Positions 1 through 7,398 are shown, counted from the stretch's first letter. The stretch: 12,742 nucleotides of DNA from JBBRLA01 sp038231615 (GCA_038231615.1 JBBRLA010000196.1:1-12742); one strand, 5' to 3'. The notes: a model not told the origin generated them from the sequence alone. Numbers and translations: made by a program.

Positions 1-45
1 ACCCTGCTGGTGGTGCTGACCCACGACACCACCCGCCTGGCGTAG
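1..45 (+). CDS. 3' end of an unidentified gene (partial)
   Basis: Frame 1 reads TLLVVLTHDTTRLA followed by TAG at 43-45. The run of hydrophobic residues followed by T-H-D resembles the beta strand and H-loop histidine of ABC-type ATPases, but an ABC protein would normally continue for a few dozen residues after this point, so the resemblance may be chance. Only 14 codons are inside the window. The gene converges on the aldo/keto reductase with 5 bp between the two stop codons. Confidence 0.4.
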   Translation, partial: TLLVVLTHDTTRLA

Positions 46-50
46 CCGGG

Positions 51-1082
51 TTATGCCGCGTCCTGGGGCCTTCGCTCGCGGTTCTGGAATTCGAGCATCC
101 AGCCCGGATACTCCGCCGGCAAGGCGCTGGCCTCGGAAAGGGCGACGATGTGAGCCGCGGAAAGGCGCACCTCGCTGGCGGCCAGGTTGTCGGCGAGCTG
201 CTCGGGGTTCTTGGCGCCGATGATGACGCTCGTGACAAAGGGCCGCGAGAGCACCCAGGCCAGCGCCACCCGCGCCACCGAGATGCCCGCCTCCTGCGAC
301 ACCACGCGCATTGCCGCCAGCACCTTGGCCGCCCGGGGCCGGTCCACCGGCGGAAAGTCGAAGGTGCTGCGCCGCGCGCCCTCGGGGCCCGGCTGGTCCA
401 GGTCGAACTTGCCGGAGAGCAGCCCTCCCGCCAGCGGGCTCCACGGCAGGATGGCCAGGCCCTGGTCCTGCGCCAGCGGCACCACCTCCCGCTCGATGTC
501 CCGCCCGGCGATCGAGTAGTACATCTGCGCGCTCACGAAGCGCGAAAGCCCGTGTGCGTCGGCGTGCGCCAGGGCCTTCATGGTGTGCCAGGCAGCCAGG
601 TTGCAATAGCCCACGTAGCGCACCTTCCCGGCCCGCACCACGTCGTCCAGGGCGCGCACCGTTTCCTCGATGGGCGTGTCGATGTCCAGGCCGTGGATCT
701 GGTAGAGATCGATGTAGTCCAGCCCGAGCCGCCGCAGGCTGGCGTCGATCGACGAGAGGATGTGTCCGCGGCTCAGGCCGACCTGGTTTTGCCCGGGGCC
801 GGAGCGGCCGCGCACCTTGGTGGCGATGATGACCTGATCCCGCGGGCGCTTGAGCGAGCGCAGCGCCTCGCCGAGCAACTGTTCCGACTGGCCCTCGGAG
901 TACACGTCGGCGGTGTCGATGAAGTTGACCCCCGCGTCCAGGGACGCGCCGACCAGCGCCTCCGCCTCGCCGCTGCCCAGCGTGCCCACCACCTTCCAGA
1001 ACCCCTGCCCGCCGAAGGTCATCGTGCCCAGGCAAATCTCCGATACATAAAGGCCCGTCCTGCCGAACTTGCGATAGCGCAT
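51..1082 (-). CDS. aldo/keto reductase
   Basis: This 343-residue protein is a member of the aldo/keto reductase superfamily: NADPH-dependent cytoplasmic (beta/alpha)8-barrel enzymes that reduce aldehydes and ketones. It opens with the family pattern MRYRKFGRTGLYVSEICLGT and carries the whole catalytic tetrad: Asp56 and Tyr61 in the FIDTADVY segment, Lys89 in VIIATKV and His130 in DLYQIHG. Later landmarks are GKVRYVGYCN, a Q at the SAQMYYS strand, and the C-terminal SVIIGAKNPEQLADNL segment that binds the cofactor phosphate in this family. The reading frame extends 16 codons further upstream, but I chose the ATG at 1082 because homologues start there and because GAGGAG lies just upstream of it. 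The substrate cannot be read from the sequence. It resembles the YajO/Tas-like group. It lies 93 bp downstream of the ATPase/nuclease gene on the same strand; a functional link is not apparent. Confidence 0.93.
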   Translation of the reverse strand: MRYRKFGRTGLYVSEICLGTMTFGGQGFWKVVGTLGSGEAEALVGASLDAGVNFIDTADVYSEGQSEQLLGEALRSLKRPRDQVIIATKVRGRSGPGQNQVGLSRGHILSSIDASLRRLGLDYIDLYQIHGLDIDTPIEETVRALDDVVRAGKVRYVGYCNLAAWHTMKALAHADAHGLSRFVSAQMYYSIAGRDIEREVVPLAQDQGLAILPWSPLAGGLLSGKFDLDQPGPEGARRSTFDFPPVDRPRAAKVLAAMRVVSQEAGISVARVALAWVLSRPFVTSVIIGAKNPEQLADNLAASEVRLSAAHIVALSEASALPAEYPGWMLEFQNRERRPQDAA

Positions 1083-1175
1083 TTCGCTCTCCTCTTCTTT
1101 GCCGTATGCGGACAGCTTCGGCAAATCCATGCCGTGCCGACCTGTTCGTGGTTGGTGGCAGGTGACTCGTGGCGT

Positions 1176-2900
1176 CTATTCCTTGTGGGTCGTTTTGGTC
1201 TTTTTTACCCGGCGAGCCAGGGCGACACGTACATCTTTTTGTGACCAGGCCACCGCCAGCTCGTGAACCGGCGCTGCCCCGCCGGCCCGCAGGGTCGCCG
1301 CGTAATCGCGTTCGATGAGCTGCCGCTGCGCCGCCTTGAGCGCCCCCCCCAAGGTCTCGCGCTTTCGTCGATCCGCCACCTTCAGTTCCAGCACCACCCC
1401 GGGTTGCCCCGCCTGCCGCGGACTGATGAGCAAATCACAACGCCCATGCCCCGCCTCCGGGTTCGAGCGCACCTCGTAGCCCTTGCTCAGACTGACCAGA
1501 AGGCCCAGCACCAGCCCATGGTAGAAGCGCTCGGGCTGCTGGAACAGTGCCGTGTCGTGAAAGGACGCGTGGCGCATGAGGATCGTCGCCAGGTACCGCT
1601 CCACCTGCTCGGCGTCCCCGGAAAGGAGGGCCGCCAGGAACTTGTGCTGCTCCTGATCGCCGCCCACGCTCTTTATCAACCACTTCGAGAAACGCTCCGC
1701 GAAGATGGTGTGTACCTCCCGGTTGGGCACCGCCAGCGTCCCCAGGAGGGTGCCATCTTCCTCCTGTCGCAGGCGCACCACTTTCAGGTAGCCCGTGAAC
1801 AGGAGGAAGCTCCAGACCAGGCCGGGATCATCGCCCAGTTCGCGCAGGGCCAGATTGTCTCGCAGCTTCTTCTCGATGGTCTCGCCGCGCAAGAGCCGCT
1901 CCCAATCCTCTTGGATGGCCCCCCCTTGCTCCATGATCAAGTCGCGGACGAGATCATTACCGCTGGTCTCGGCCCAGTAGGGGCGCGGCTGTCGGTCCTG
2001 GCTTTTCAGATAGCTCAGTACGCTCCATGGGTTGTAGATCACCTGGCCGCCGAACAGGTAACCATTGTACCAGTGCTGCACTTCCGGGAGTTTGTCCGCA
2101 CAACCGCCCTGCTCCATCAAAGCGCCCACTTCGGCTTCCGTGAAGCCGAAGAACCCGGCGTACTCGGGACGCAGCAGGCTGTAGACCTCCAGGTTGTTCA
2201 GGCCCGTGAAGATGCTGTCCTTGGCCACGCGCAAGATGCCGGTAAGGACGCCCTTGTACAGGTGGCTGTTGTCTTTCAGGCCACCGGAGAGGAAGTTGCG
2301 GAAGAACTCGATGATGTCATCGTAGTAGCCGGCGGCGAGTCCAGCGTGAATCGGGGTGTCATATTCATCGATCAAGATCAGCACCCGCTCGCCGTGGTGG
2401 CGGTGCAGGGCCTGGGACAGGGCACGCAGGCTGTCCCAGAGCACGGCGTTGTTGGCGCTCTTGTCGAGGATGGCGGCGAAGTTCACCGCCTCCTCAGAGG
2501 AAAGGGCCCCAAGATCTAGCAGGTACCGGTGCTCTCCGTAAAGGCGGCTGATCAGCTCCGAAAGCAGGTCCTGGCAGTCCTGCCACGACCGGGTCTTGAC
2601 GTCCTTAAAGGTCATGGCCAGGGTCGGGTAGCGCCCGCAGTGGGCCCGATAGGCATCCCCGGCCGTGGCGATGGCCAGGTCCGCGAAGAGGGGCCAGCGA
2701 TCCTCCGGCGACTTTTCGAAAAAGGCGCGCAGCATGGACAGGTTCAACGTCTTGCCGAAGCGCCGCGGGCGAGGAAACAAAATGACCGAGGCAGTATCGT
2801 CGATCACGTCGCGGATGAAGAGCGACTTGTCGACATAGCTCAGACGCTCCTCGCGGAGGCGGCTGAAGTCGGAGATACCCAGCGGAATGCGCAGCGTCAT
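1176..2900 (-). CDS. AAA-ATPase-like protein with C-terminal PD-(D/E)XK nuclease domain
   Basis: This 574-residue protein has the two-part architecture of the AAA-ATPase-like (PF09820) plus PD-(D/E)XK nuclease-superfamily (PF08011) proteins. The N-terminus (PLGISDFSRLREERLSYVDK) is characteristic. A variant Walker A, RPRRFGKT, lies at about 45-51 and a Walker B-type strand, LILIDEYDTP, at about 174-183. The C-terminal nuclease-like module has D489 (GRCDLLI) and E505-x-K507 (VVLELKVAD), the core of a PD-(D/E)XK site. The family is common and often multicopy in bacteria; its physiological role is not settled, and proposals include mobile-element or defence functions. The length is normal and no frame break is seen. 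The start ATG at 2900 has AGGGTGA about 4 nt upstream. A tract of eight G on the coding strand (1343-1350) lies inside the nuclease domain. The C-terminus is very basic (KKTKTTHK). Confidence 0.9.
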   Translation of the reverse strand: MTLRIPLGISDFSRLREERLSYVDKSLFIRDVIDDTASVILFPRPRRFGKTLNLSMLRAFFEKSPEDRWPLFADLAIATAGDAYRAHCGRYPTLAMTFKDVKTRSWQDCQDLLSELISRLYGEHRYLLDLGALSSEEAVNFAAILDKSANNAVLWDSLRALSQALHRHHGERVLILIDEYDTPIHAGLAAGYYDDIIEFFRNFLSGGLKDNSHLYKGVLTGILRVAKDSIFTGLNNLEVYSLLRPEYAGFFGFTEAEVGALMEQGGCADKLPEVQHWYNGYLFGGQVIYNPWSVLSYLKSQDRQPRPYWAETSGNDLVRDLIMEQGGAIQEDWERLLRGETIEKKLRDNLALRELGDDPGLVWSFLLFTGYLKVVRLRQEEDGTLLGTLAVPNREVHTIFAERFSKWLIKSVGGDQEQHKFLAALLSGDAEQVERYLATILMRHASFHDTALFQQPERFYHGLVLGLLVSLSKGYEVRSNPEAGHGRCDLLISPRQAGQPGVVLELKVADRRKRETLGGALKAAQRQLIERDYAATLRAGGAAPVHELAVAWSQKDVRVALARRVKKTKTTHKE

Positions 2901-3070
2901 GTCGTCACCCTGCCACAGGGGGCCCTTTCGTCGCTACGAATTATCAAAATAAATGTTGTCGCAACGACTGTCTAGACCTTCGACTGGCGCACTACATCGG
3001 CGGCGAGCGGGACGTGCTGAGCGGCGAAGTTCTTTGAAAATTCCTGGGAGACGTCTATTGTAGTCCGGCC
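2901..3070. promoter_or_regulatory. divergent intergenic region between ATPase/nuclease gene and CsgG-like operon
   Basis: This 170-bp region separates two divergently transcribed genes and must hold promoters for both. It contains a short AT-rich patch around 2938-2954, an inverted repeat GTTG-TCG-CAAC at 2955-2965 and a perfect 8-bp palindrome GTCTAGAC at 2970-2977. A candidate sigma70 promoter reading right is TTGAAA (3034-3039), 16 bp, TATTGT (3056-3061); its -10 ends only 9 nt before the ATG at 3071, which would give an almost leaderless transcript. From 2978 to the TGA at 3035-3037 one frame reads LRLAHYIGGERDVLSGEVL, with a codon bias like the surrounding genes, so this may be the remnant of a lost gene. 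Confidence 0.4.
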
Positions 3071-4474
3071 ATGCGCTTCTTTAACTTGGCGGTCCCCCGC
3101 GACTCGGCCGGACGTCGCCCTGCCTTATCGCACCGCGCAGCCCTCCCCGTGCTCCTGTGGCTCCTTTGCAGCTTGGCGCCTCGGCCGGCATCCGCGGTCC
3201 CCGGCGGCGAGACGGTCGGTGTCATGCCCTTCCGCGACCTCAGCGGCGGCGGCAGCCCCATCGGCGAGGCCCTGCGCGAGACCGTCACCACCGACCTCAA
3301 GGAACGCTCCGGCCTGCGCGTCATCGAGCGCGCCGATCTCGACAGGATACTCACCGAGCAGAAGCTCCAGTCGCAGCGCACCGACCTCGACCCCTCCACT
3401 GCCGCCCGTGTCGGCAAGCTCCTGGGCGCCACCCTGATGGTCGCCGGCGCCTGCCAGCGGGCGGATCGCGCCATCCGTCTGACCGCCCGGGTCGTCCGCG
3501 TCGAGACCGGCGAGATCATCGGCACCGCCAAGGTCGATGGCAAGGAGGGTGAAATCCTGCGCCTGCAAGACCGTGTCACCTCGGAGCTGCTCCGTTCGGC
3601 GGGCCTGAAAGAGAAGGCCAAGCATGCCCTGGCCCGGCCGCGCCCCGCGCTGAAGAGCCTCAAGGTCATCGAACTCTACAACCAGGCGGTGCAGGAGCCC
3701 GACGACCTCCAGCGCCTGAACCTGTTGAAGCTCGCTTCCGCCGAGGACAGCACCTTCCTTTACGCGGCCAACGACCTGCGCGCCCTGGAAGCGCGGCTGC
3801 GCACCTACCAGCGCGGGGACGAGGCCGCGCGCCTCCAGTCGATCGTCGATCTCACCCGGCGCCTGGCTGCCGCGACCGACCCCGCGGGCCGCTATCCCAT
3901 CGTCGCCGAGCTTTTGGCCAAGTTGCAGCAGGCGGGCCGCTACCGCCAGATGGTCGCGCTGGCCCAGAAGGCCGACGCCGACGGCTACCTGCCCGAAGAA
4001 AACCGCGACCTGCCGGCGTTCTTCCGCGTGCTGGCGGATCTGAAGCTGAAGGATCAGCGCCTGCTCCTGCGCGACGGCGAGGACTTCCTTCAGCGATCCC
4101 CCGGATCGCCCTATTTCTCGGCGGTCAAAAACATGGTCGAGCAGGCCATCAAGGAGTCCCGTCAGGTCGAGGAGGGCCGCGCGGAGGCCGCCGCCGCGGA
4201 GGCAAAATTGCACACCACCCTGCGCTGGGACCTGTGCCAGTTGGCGCAGGTCTACCGGCGCTACCGCCAGTTCCCCGAGGAGCGGCGGCTCCTGCTCGGG
4301 TGCCTGGCCGTGGGCAAGCGGCCCCGCTCCGAGGTGCTGCGCCTGCTGGTTGCCGCCGACATGGACTGCGCCGACTTCGCCAGGGCACGGCAGGATCTGG
4401 CGGAACTGGATCGCGTGGACCCCGAAGCCGGCCGCGCCACCCGCAAGATCGCGGACATCCCCGCAGATGGATAA
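3071..4474 (+). CDS. exported CsgG/FlgO-type protein with helical C-terminal region
   Basis: This 467-residue protein begins with a signal peptide: basic segments, a hydrophobic core ALPVLLWLLCSLA (about 24-36) and a predicted cleavage after ASA42. There is no lipobox cysteine right after the core, so a periplasmic protein is more likely than a lipoprotein. Residues about 47-175 are a CsgG/FlgO-like domain: VGVMPFRDLSGGG, a helix ending TTDLKERSGLRVIERADLDRIL, then LLGATLMVAGACQR and RLTARVVRVETGEIIGTAKV. This domain is known from the curli secretion channel CsgG and the flagellar outer-membrane-associated protein FlgO, and occurs in many uncharacterised envelope proteins. Residues about 180-467 are largely alpha-helical and look TPR-like, suggesting a protein-interaction region. 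No strong Shine-Dalgarno is visible before 3071. The stop overlaps the first possible start of the next gene, so the two are probably one operon. Confidence 0.8.
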   Translation: MRFFNLAVPRDSAGRRPALSHRAALPVLLWLLCSLAPRPASAVPGGETVGVMPFRDLSGGGSPIGEALRETVTTDLKERSGLRVIERADLDRILTEQKLQSQRTDLDPSTAARVGKLLGATLMVAGACQRADRAIRLTARVVRVETGEIIGTAKVDGKEGEILRLQDRVTSELLRSAGLKEKAKHALARPRPALKSLKVIELYNQAVQEPDDLQRLNLLKLASAEDSTFLYAANDLRALEARLRTYQRGDEAARLQSIVDLTRRLAAATDPAGRYPIVAELLAKLQQAGRYRQMVALAQKADADGYLPEENRDLPAFFRVLADLKLKDQRLLLRDGEDFLQRSPGSPYFSAVKNMVEQAIKESRQVEEGRAEAAAAEAKLHTTLRWDLCQLAQVYRRYRQFPEERRLLLGCLAVGKRPRSEVLRLLVAADMDCADFARARQDLAELDRVDPEAGRATRKIADIPADG

Positions 4475-4534
4475 GCCCATGACCCCCCTGGTCGGAGCGT
4501 CGAAGATGGATAAGCCCATGACCGCCCTGGTCGG
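4465..4534 (+). repeat. 39-bp-period tandem duplication of a translation start region
   Basis: Positions 4465-4495 and 4504-4534 are 31-bp direct copies with one mismatch (C at 4485, G at 4524), spaced 39 bp apart. Each copy begins AGATGGATAAGCCCATGACC and contains the start ATG (4467 and 4506) and the residues MDKPMT. Since 39 is a multiple of three, both ATGs are in frame with the downstream gene. The first copy also supplies the TAA (4472-4474) that ends the CsgG-like gene. Confidence 0.9.
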
Positions 4535-5513
4535 GCGCATCCTTCTGTTGGGCACGATTCTGTCCGTCTTCACCGGCGCCGCACCTCCCCCCACGGCACC
4601 GGCACCGGACAACTCCGAGGCCATGGTCGCCGAGCGCGACGCCCTGATCCAGAAGATCATCCGCGGCACCAACTACGACGAGAGCGTGCGCCGCTTCGTG
4701 GCCCTGTACGAGCGCCGCGAGCGGTCCATCATGGACTCGGCGACCACCGCCGCCCAGGTGCGGCAGGCCCGCGACACGCAGCACGCCTGGCGCGACACTT
4801 ATCACAAGACCGCCGATTACGAGGTCGGCTGGCGCTGCACCCTCTCCGCCAACCCGAAGGACCCGGTCCCCTCCAGCGAGGGGCGCTTCCGGGGAGACTG
4901 GGGGCGGGTCACGCGCAAGGAGGTCGTGCGCCTGCCCCCGAAGAACGCCCTGGACGAAGGCGAGGCGTGGACCCTCTTTGAGGTGAAGGGCGAGGCACGG
5001 AGCCATCTCATCCACGGCGACCGCTTCGGGTTGCCGGATCGCTCGCCCCTGCGTGCCGAGGTCGGCGATCTGGTGGTGCTTTGCGACGCCGGGAATGGCT
5101 CCATCGACAAGCGCCTGCCGCCAGCCTGGCAAACGGGGCCCCTTGTGCAAAACGGCTTCGCCGCGCGGATCGCGTCCCCGCCGCTCATCGCCAAGAAGGC
5201 GCGCTGGAACCCGACGCACATCACCAGCACCCCGATTTTCTGGGCCATCCACGACGTGCGCTGGAAGTACCCCGGCTTTGTGCTGTGCAACATCGAGATC
5301 GGCAAGGACCTGGGTGGCGGGCACTACGAGATCGAGGCGCTCCAGGGGCTGTCCTGGCTGCTGGAAGTGCCGCCGAAGCTGGCGCATCGGGATGCTTTGG
5401 TCCCGGGTCGCACGGTATGGGCCATCCTGGGGCAGGCCCGCTTCGACCCGGCGCTGAAGAAGCTGGTGCTGGTCGCCGAGGACCTGGAAGAGCGCTACAT
5501 CGTCGAGAAATGA
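4506..5513 (+). CDS. exported protein of unknown function, downstream partner of CsgG/FlgO-type gene
   Basis: I do not recognise this protein's family. From the ATG at 4506 it is 335 residues. The N-terminus (MDKPMTALVGRILLLGTILSVFTGAAPP) looks like a signal peptide followed by an Ala/Pro linker. The mature part starts with a charged helical stretch (about residues 34-90, including YERRERSIMD) and continues as a mixed, probably beta-rich domain with several Trp, ending in RFDPALKKLVLVAEDLEERYIVEK. There are two in-frame candidate starts because the start region is tandemly duplicated: ATG 4467, overlapping the previous stop by 8 bp without a Shine-Dalgarno, and ATG 4506, preceded by GGAG 8 nt upstream. 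I prefer 4506, which also gives the more usual signal peptide. Co-export and co-transcription with the CsgG-like protein suggest a shared envelope role; that is inference. Confidence 0.75.
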   Translation: MDKPMTALVGRILLLGTILSVFTGAAPPPTAPAPDNSEAMVAERDALIQKIIRGTNYDESVRRFVALYERRERSIMDSATTAAQVRQARDTQHAWRDTYHKTADYEVGWRCTLSANPKDPVPSSEGRFRGDWGRVTRKEVVRLPPKNALDEGEAWTLFEVKGEARSHLIHGDRFGLPDRSPLRAEVGDLVVLCDAGNGSIDKRLPPAWQTGPLVQNGFAARIASPPLIAKKARWNPTHITSTPIFWAIHDVRWKYPGFVLCNIEIGKDLGGGHYEIEALQGLSWLLEVPPKLAHRDALVPGRTVWAILGQARFDPALKKLVLVAEDLEERYIVEK

Positions 5514-5514
5514 A

Positions 5515-6777
5515 TTACGCGGCGAAGTCCGCGGTCAGCGCCCTGGCCTCGACGATGTTGTCCTCGATGCTGCAATAGGTCCAGCCGCCGTAGCGCCCGA
5601 TCGGGTAGACGCCGCCCGTCCGCAGCACCAGGGACAGGCGCCGGTGTTCGGCGATGCTCTTGTGGGTAATGTGGACGTAGGCCGGGTCCAAAAGGACGCA
5701 GTGCTCGGCGACGAGCCGGTGATCGGTGATGACGCCCTCGGCCCGCAGGTCGGCGAGCACGCGATGACGCGAGGCTTCGATATCGACCGCCCCGGTTCGC
5801 GGCAGCCCCAGCTCGACGTAGAGGCTCAGGCGGTCGGTGTCGAAGATGTTGTCGTAGAAGCCGACGCGGTAGAAGGACCGGGCACGGTCGGGGTAGTAGA
5901 TCCAGTGCGGGTCGCGGGGCCCCTTGCGATCGAAGCCCAGGTTGAACACCAGCACCCGGTTCCAGCTAAAAGTCGCCTCGTCGTGGGGCAGCCCGGACAG
6001 GCGCGCGAGCTGGTTGAAGGGCAGGGTGCTGACCATCCGCTCGAAGTGGATCTCGCGCTTGCCGGTGCGGGCGATGCGGCGGCGCAAATCGACGCCGATC
6101 AACGGTTCCGACAGGGCGATGGACTCGGGCCGCACGGCGCTTTTCAGGGCCTTCACATATTCGATGGCACCGCCGCGGGGGTAGGTGAAGCTGGCGTTGT
6201 ACGAGCGGTTGTCCGGGTGACGCATGTTGCGCACGATGTCGCTCAGATCGGCATGGGGGAAAAAGCGCCCCATGGCGTCCCGGTCCAGGGTCGAAAGGTC
6301 GCAGGCGTAGAGCTTCTCGTTGTAGGGGATGAGGAACTTCTCCGCGATGGCCCGGCCGAAACGGGCGTAAAGCATCTCCTTGAAGCTGCCCTCGGGCCTG
6401 GGTGGTCCGTCGGAGGTTCTGGCGAAATACAGGTCATGGAGGCATTCGATGAATTCGTCCTTGGGAAGCTGATGGATGTTCTTTTGAAAGGGAAAATCGA
6501 TGAGCTGTGCCTGATATGAGATGAAGGCGCGCTTCTGGATGGTGCGCACCTCCTGTCCGGGCATGCGCTCGCGCAGCCAGGCCTCGATGTCGGGGTGCTT
6601 GAAGTGGAAGAAGTGGCCCGAGTAGTCCCAGACGAAGCCGTCGCGCTTCACCGTCTTGCAGTAGCCGCCGATCTCGTCGGCGGCCTCGAGGACCAGGCAG
6701 TCGGGGTCCTTCAGGAAGGCGGCGGTGGCCAGCCCGCTGATGCCCGCGCCGATGATGAGATGCCGAACCGATTCCAT
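5515..6777 (-). CDS. FAD-dependent oxidoreductase, UDP-galactopyranose mutase / protoporphyrinogen oxidase-like
   Basis: This 420-residue flavoprotein has a dinucleotide-binding N-terminus HLIIGAGISGLATAAFL (GAGISG at 10-15), an acidic residue ending the second strand (VLEAADEIGG, E31 and GG37-38) and the motif WDYSGHFFHF (about 50-59). Near the C-terminus, YPIGRYGGWTYCSIEDNI contains the G-R-Y/F-G-x-W segment that contacts FAD in UDP-galactopyranose mutase-like and amine-oxidase-like enzymes. Proteins of this kind often sit in O-antigen or capsule loci, but no glycosyltransferase is in this window, so neither substrate nor pathway can be assigned. The protein is probably cytoplasmic. The start ATG at 6777 has no convincing Shine-Dalgarno. 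Its stop lies one base from the stop of the convergent unknown exported gene. An enzyme of carotenoid or porphyrin metabolism is a less likely alternative. Confidence 0.82.
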   Translation of the reverse strand: MESVRHLIIGAGISGLATAAFLKDPDCLVLEAADEIGGYCKTVKRDGFVWDYSGHFFHFKHPDIEAWLRERMPGQEVRTIQKRAFISYQAQLIDFPFQKNIHQLPKDEFIECLHDLYFARTSDGPPRPEGSFKEMLYARFGRAIAEKFLIPYNEKLYACDLSTLDRDAMGRFFPHADLSDIVRNMRHPDNRSYNASFTYPRGGAIEYVKALKSAVRPESIALSEPLIGVDLRRRIARTGKREIHFERMVSTLPFNQLARLSGLPHDEATFSWNRVLVFNLGFDRKGPRDPHWIYYPDRARSFYRVGFYDNIFDTDRLSLYVELGLPRTGAVDIEASRHRVLADLRAEGVITDHRLVAEHCVLLDPAYVHITHKSIAEHRRLSLVLRTGGVYPIGRYGGWTYCSIEDNIVEARALTADFAA

Positions 6778-6817
6778 GCAGGATCAGCCTGACCGATAGC
6801 GAGGGCGAGGTAAAGCC

Positions 6818-6846
6818 CTGACAGGTTCGCCGGGGGCGGGTATACT
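6818..6846 (+). promoter_or_regulatory. sigma70-like promoter for the cysteine-cluster gene
   Basis: CTGACA (6818-6823), a 17-bp spacer and TATACT (6841-6846) match the sigma70 consensus at 10 of 12 positions with ideal spacing. Transcription would start around 6852-6854, only a few bases before the first ATG at 6856. It lies in the 101-bp gap between the divergent oxidoreductase and cysteine-cluster genes. Confidence 0.65.
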
Positions 6847-6855
6847 GTTTCAGTC

Positions 6856-6882
6856 ATGAATCCGCCGCCGGTCTCGCCATGA
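6856..6882 (+). CDS. possible 8-residue leader peptide MNPPPVSP
   Basis: ATG at 6856 opens an 8-codon frame, MNPPPVSP, whose TGA (6880-6882) overlaps the ATG (6879-6881) of the next gene as ATGA. It arose by a 23-bp tandem duplication of the start region: the first 18 bases of each copy differ at one position. Because 23 is not a multiple of three, the upstream ATG is out of frame with the main gene. It has no Shine-Dalgarno but would lie almost at the 5' end of the transcript predicted from the promoter at 6818-6846. Whether it is translated is inference. Confidence 0.4.
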   Translation: MNPPPVSP

Positions 6883-7394
6883 ATCCGCTGCCGGTCCTGC
6901 GCAGCACGGGTACGCCCGAGGATGAGGCACACGAGGCCCTATGCCGCCGCTGCGGGGTGTCCTGCTTCTTCGCCATCCCGGTGAACGGCCTGCCTGTGGT
7001 AGTGGACGAGCTGCGCTGCAAGTTCCTGGGCGGCGACGCCGACGGCGGTTACCACTGCACGGTGTACGAGCGCCGCTATCAGGTGGCGCCCTGGTGCCAT
7101 TCCGCCGAAGAGGCCCTTTTGGGCGGCTTTCTGGCACAGGACTGCCCCTACGTCCGCGCCTCGGGGATCACCGGCTACCGGGGCAAGGTCAAACTGGGCG
7201 GGGCCCTTCTGCGGCAGGTATTACCGATGATCCGGGCCGAGGTATTGCGCATCGGCATCCCCATCGGGGCCGATCCAGAGGCGGCGCTGCGCCTGGTCAA
7301 TATAGAAGGGCCCGAAAGAAACGGCAGCTACCGCTACCGCGAGAGCGAGGACGGCACGCGCTATTTCTTCGAGGCGACGCGCCCGCTAGAATAG
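6879..7394 (+). CDS. YkgJ/UPF0153-type cysteine-cluster protein
   Basis: This 171-residue soluble protein has the cysteine pattern of the YkgJ/YcgN-type (UPF0153, putative zinc- or iron-chelating) family: CRRCGVSC (C22, C25, C29), LRCKFL (C47), YHCTVYERR (C60), PWCHS (C73) and a further C89. The Y-x-x-R segment between the fifth and sixth cysteines is also typical. The family is thought to bind a metal or Fe-S cluster; no reaction is established. The second half (about 95-171) has no feature I recognise. The start ATG at 6879 lacks a Shine-Dalgarno and overlaps the stop of an 8-codon upstream frame. The gene converges on the Uma2 gene with 4 bp between stops, which leaves no room for an independent terminator. 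Confidence 0.75.
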   Translation: MNPLPVLRSTGTPEDEAHEALCRRCGVSCFFAIPVNGLPVVVDELRCKFLGGDADGGYHCTVYERRYQVAPWCHSAEEALLGGFLAQDCPYVRASGITGYRGKVKLGGALLRQVLPMIRAEVLRIGIPIGADPEAALRLVNIEGPERNGSYRYRESEDGTRYFFEATRPLE

Positions 7395-7398
7395 CGGC

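Noticed and set aside
1263..2519. 418-codon plus-strand open frame opposite the ATPase/nuclease gene
   Set aside because: No domain features; it is antisense to Walker and nuclease motifs.
3125..4672. Very long open frame on the minus strand opposite the CsgG-like gene
   Set aside because: It is antisense to a gene with clear domain and signal-peptide features, has low-complexity Gly/Ala/Leu/Gln-rich content, and is the expected shadow of GC-rich codon use.
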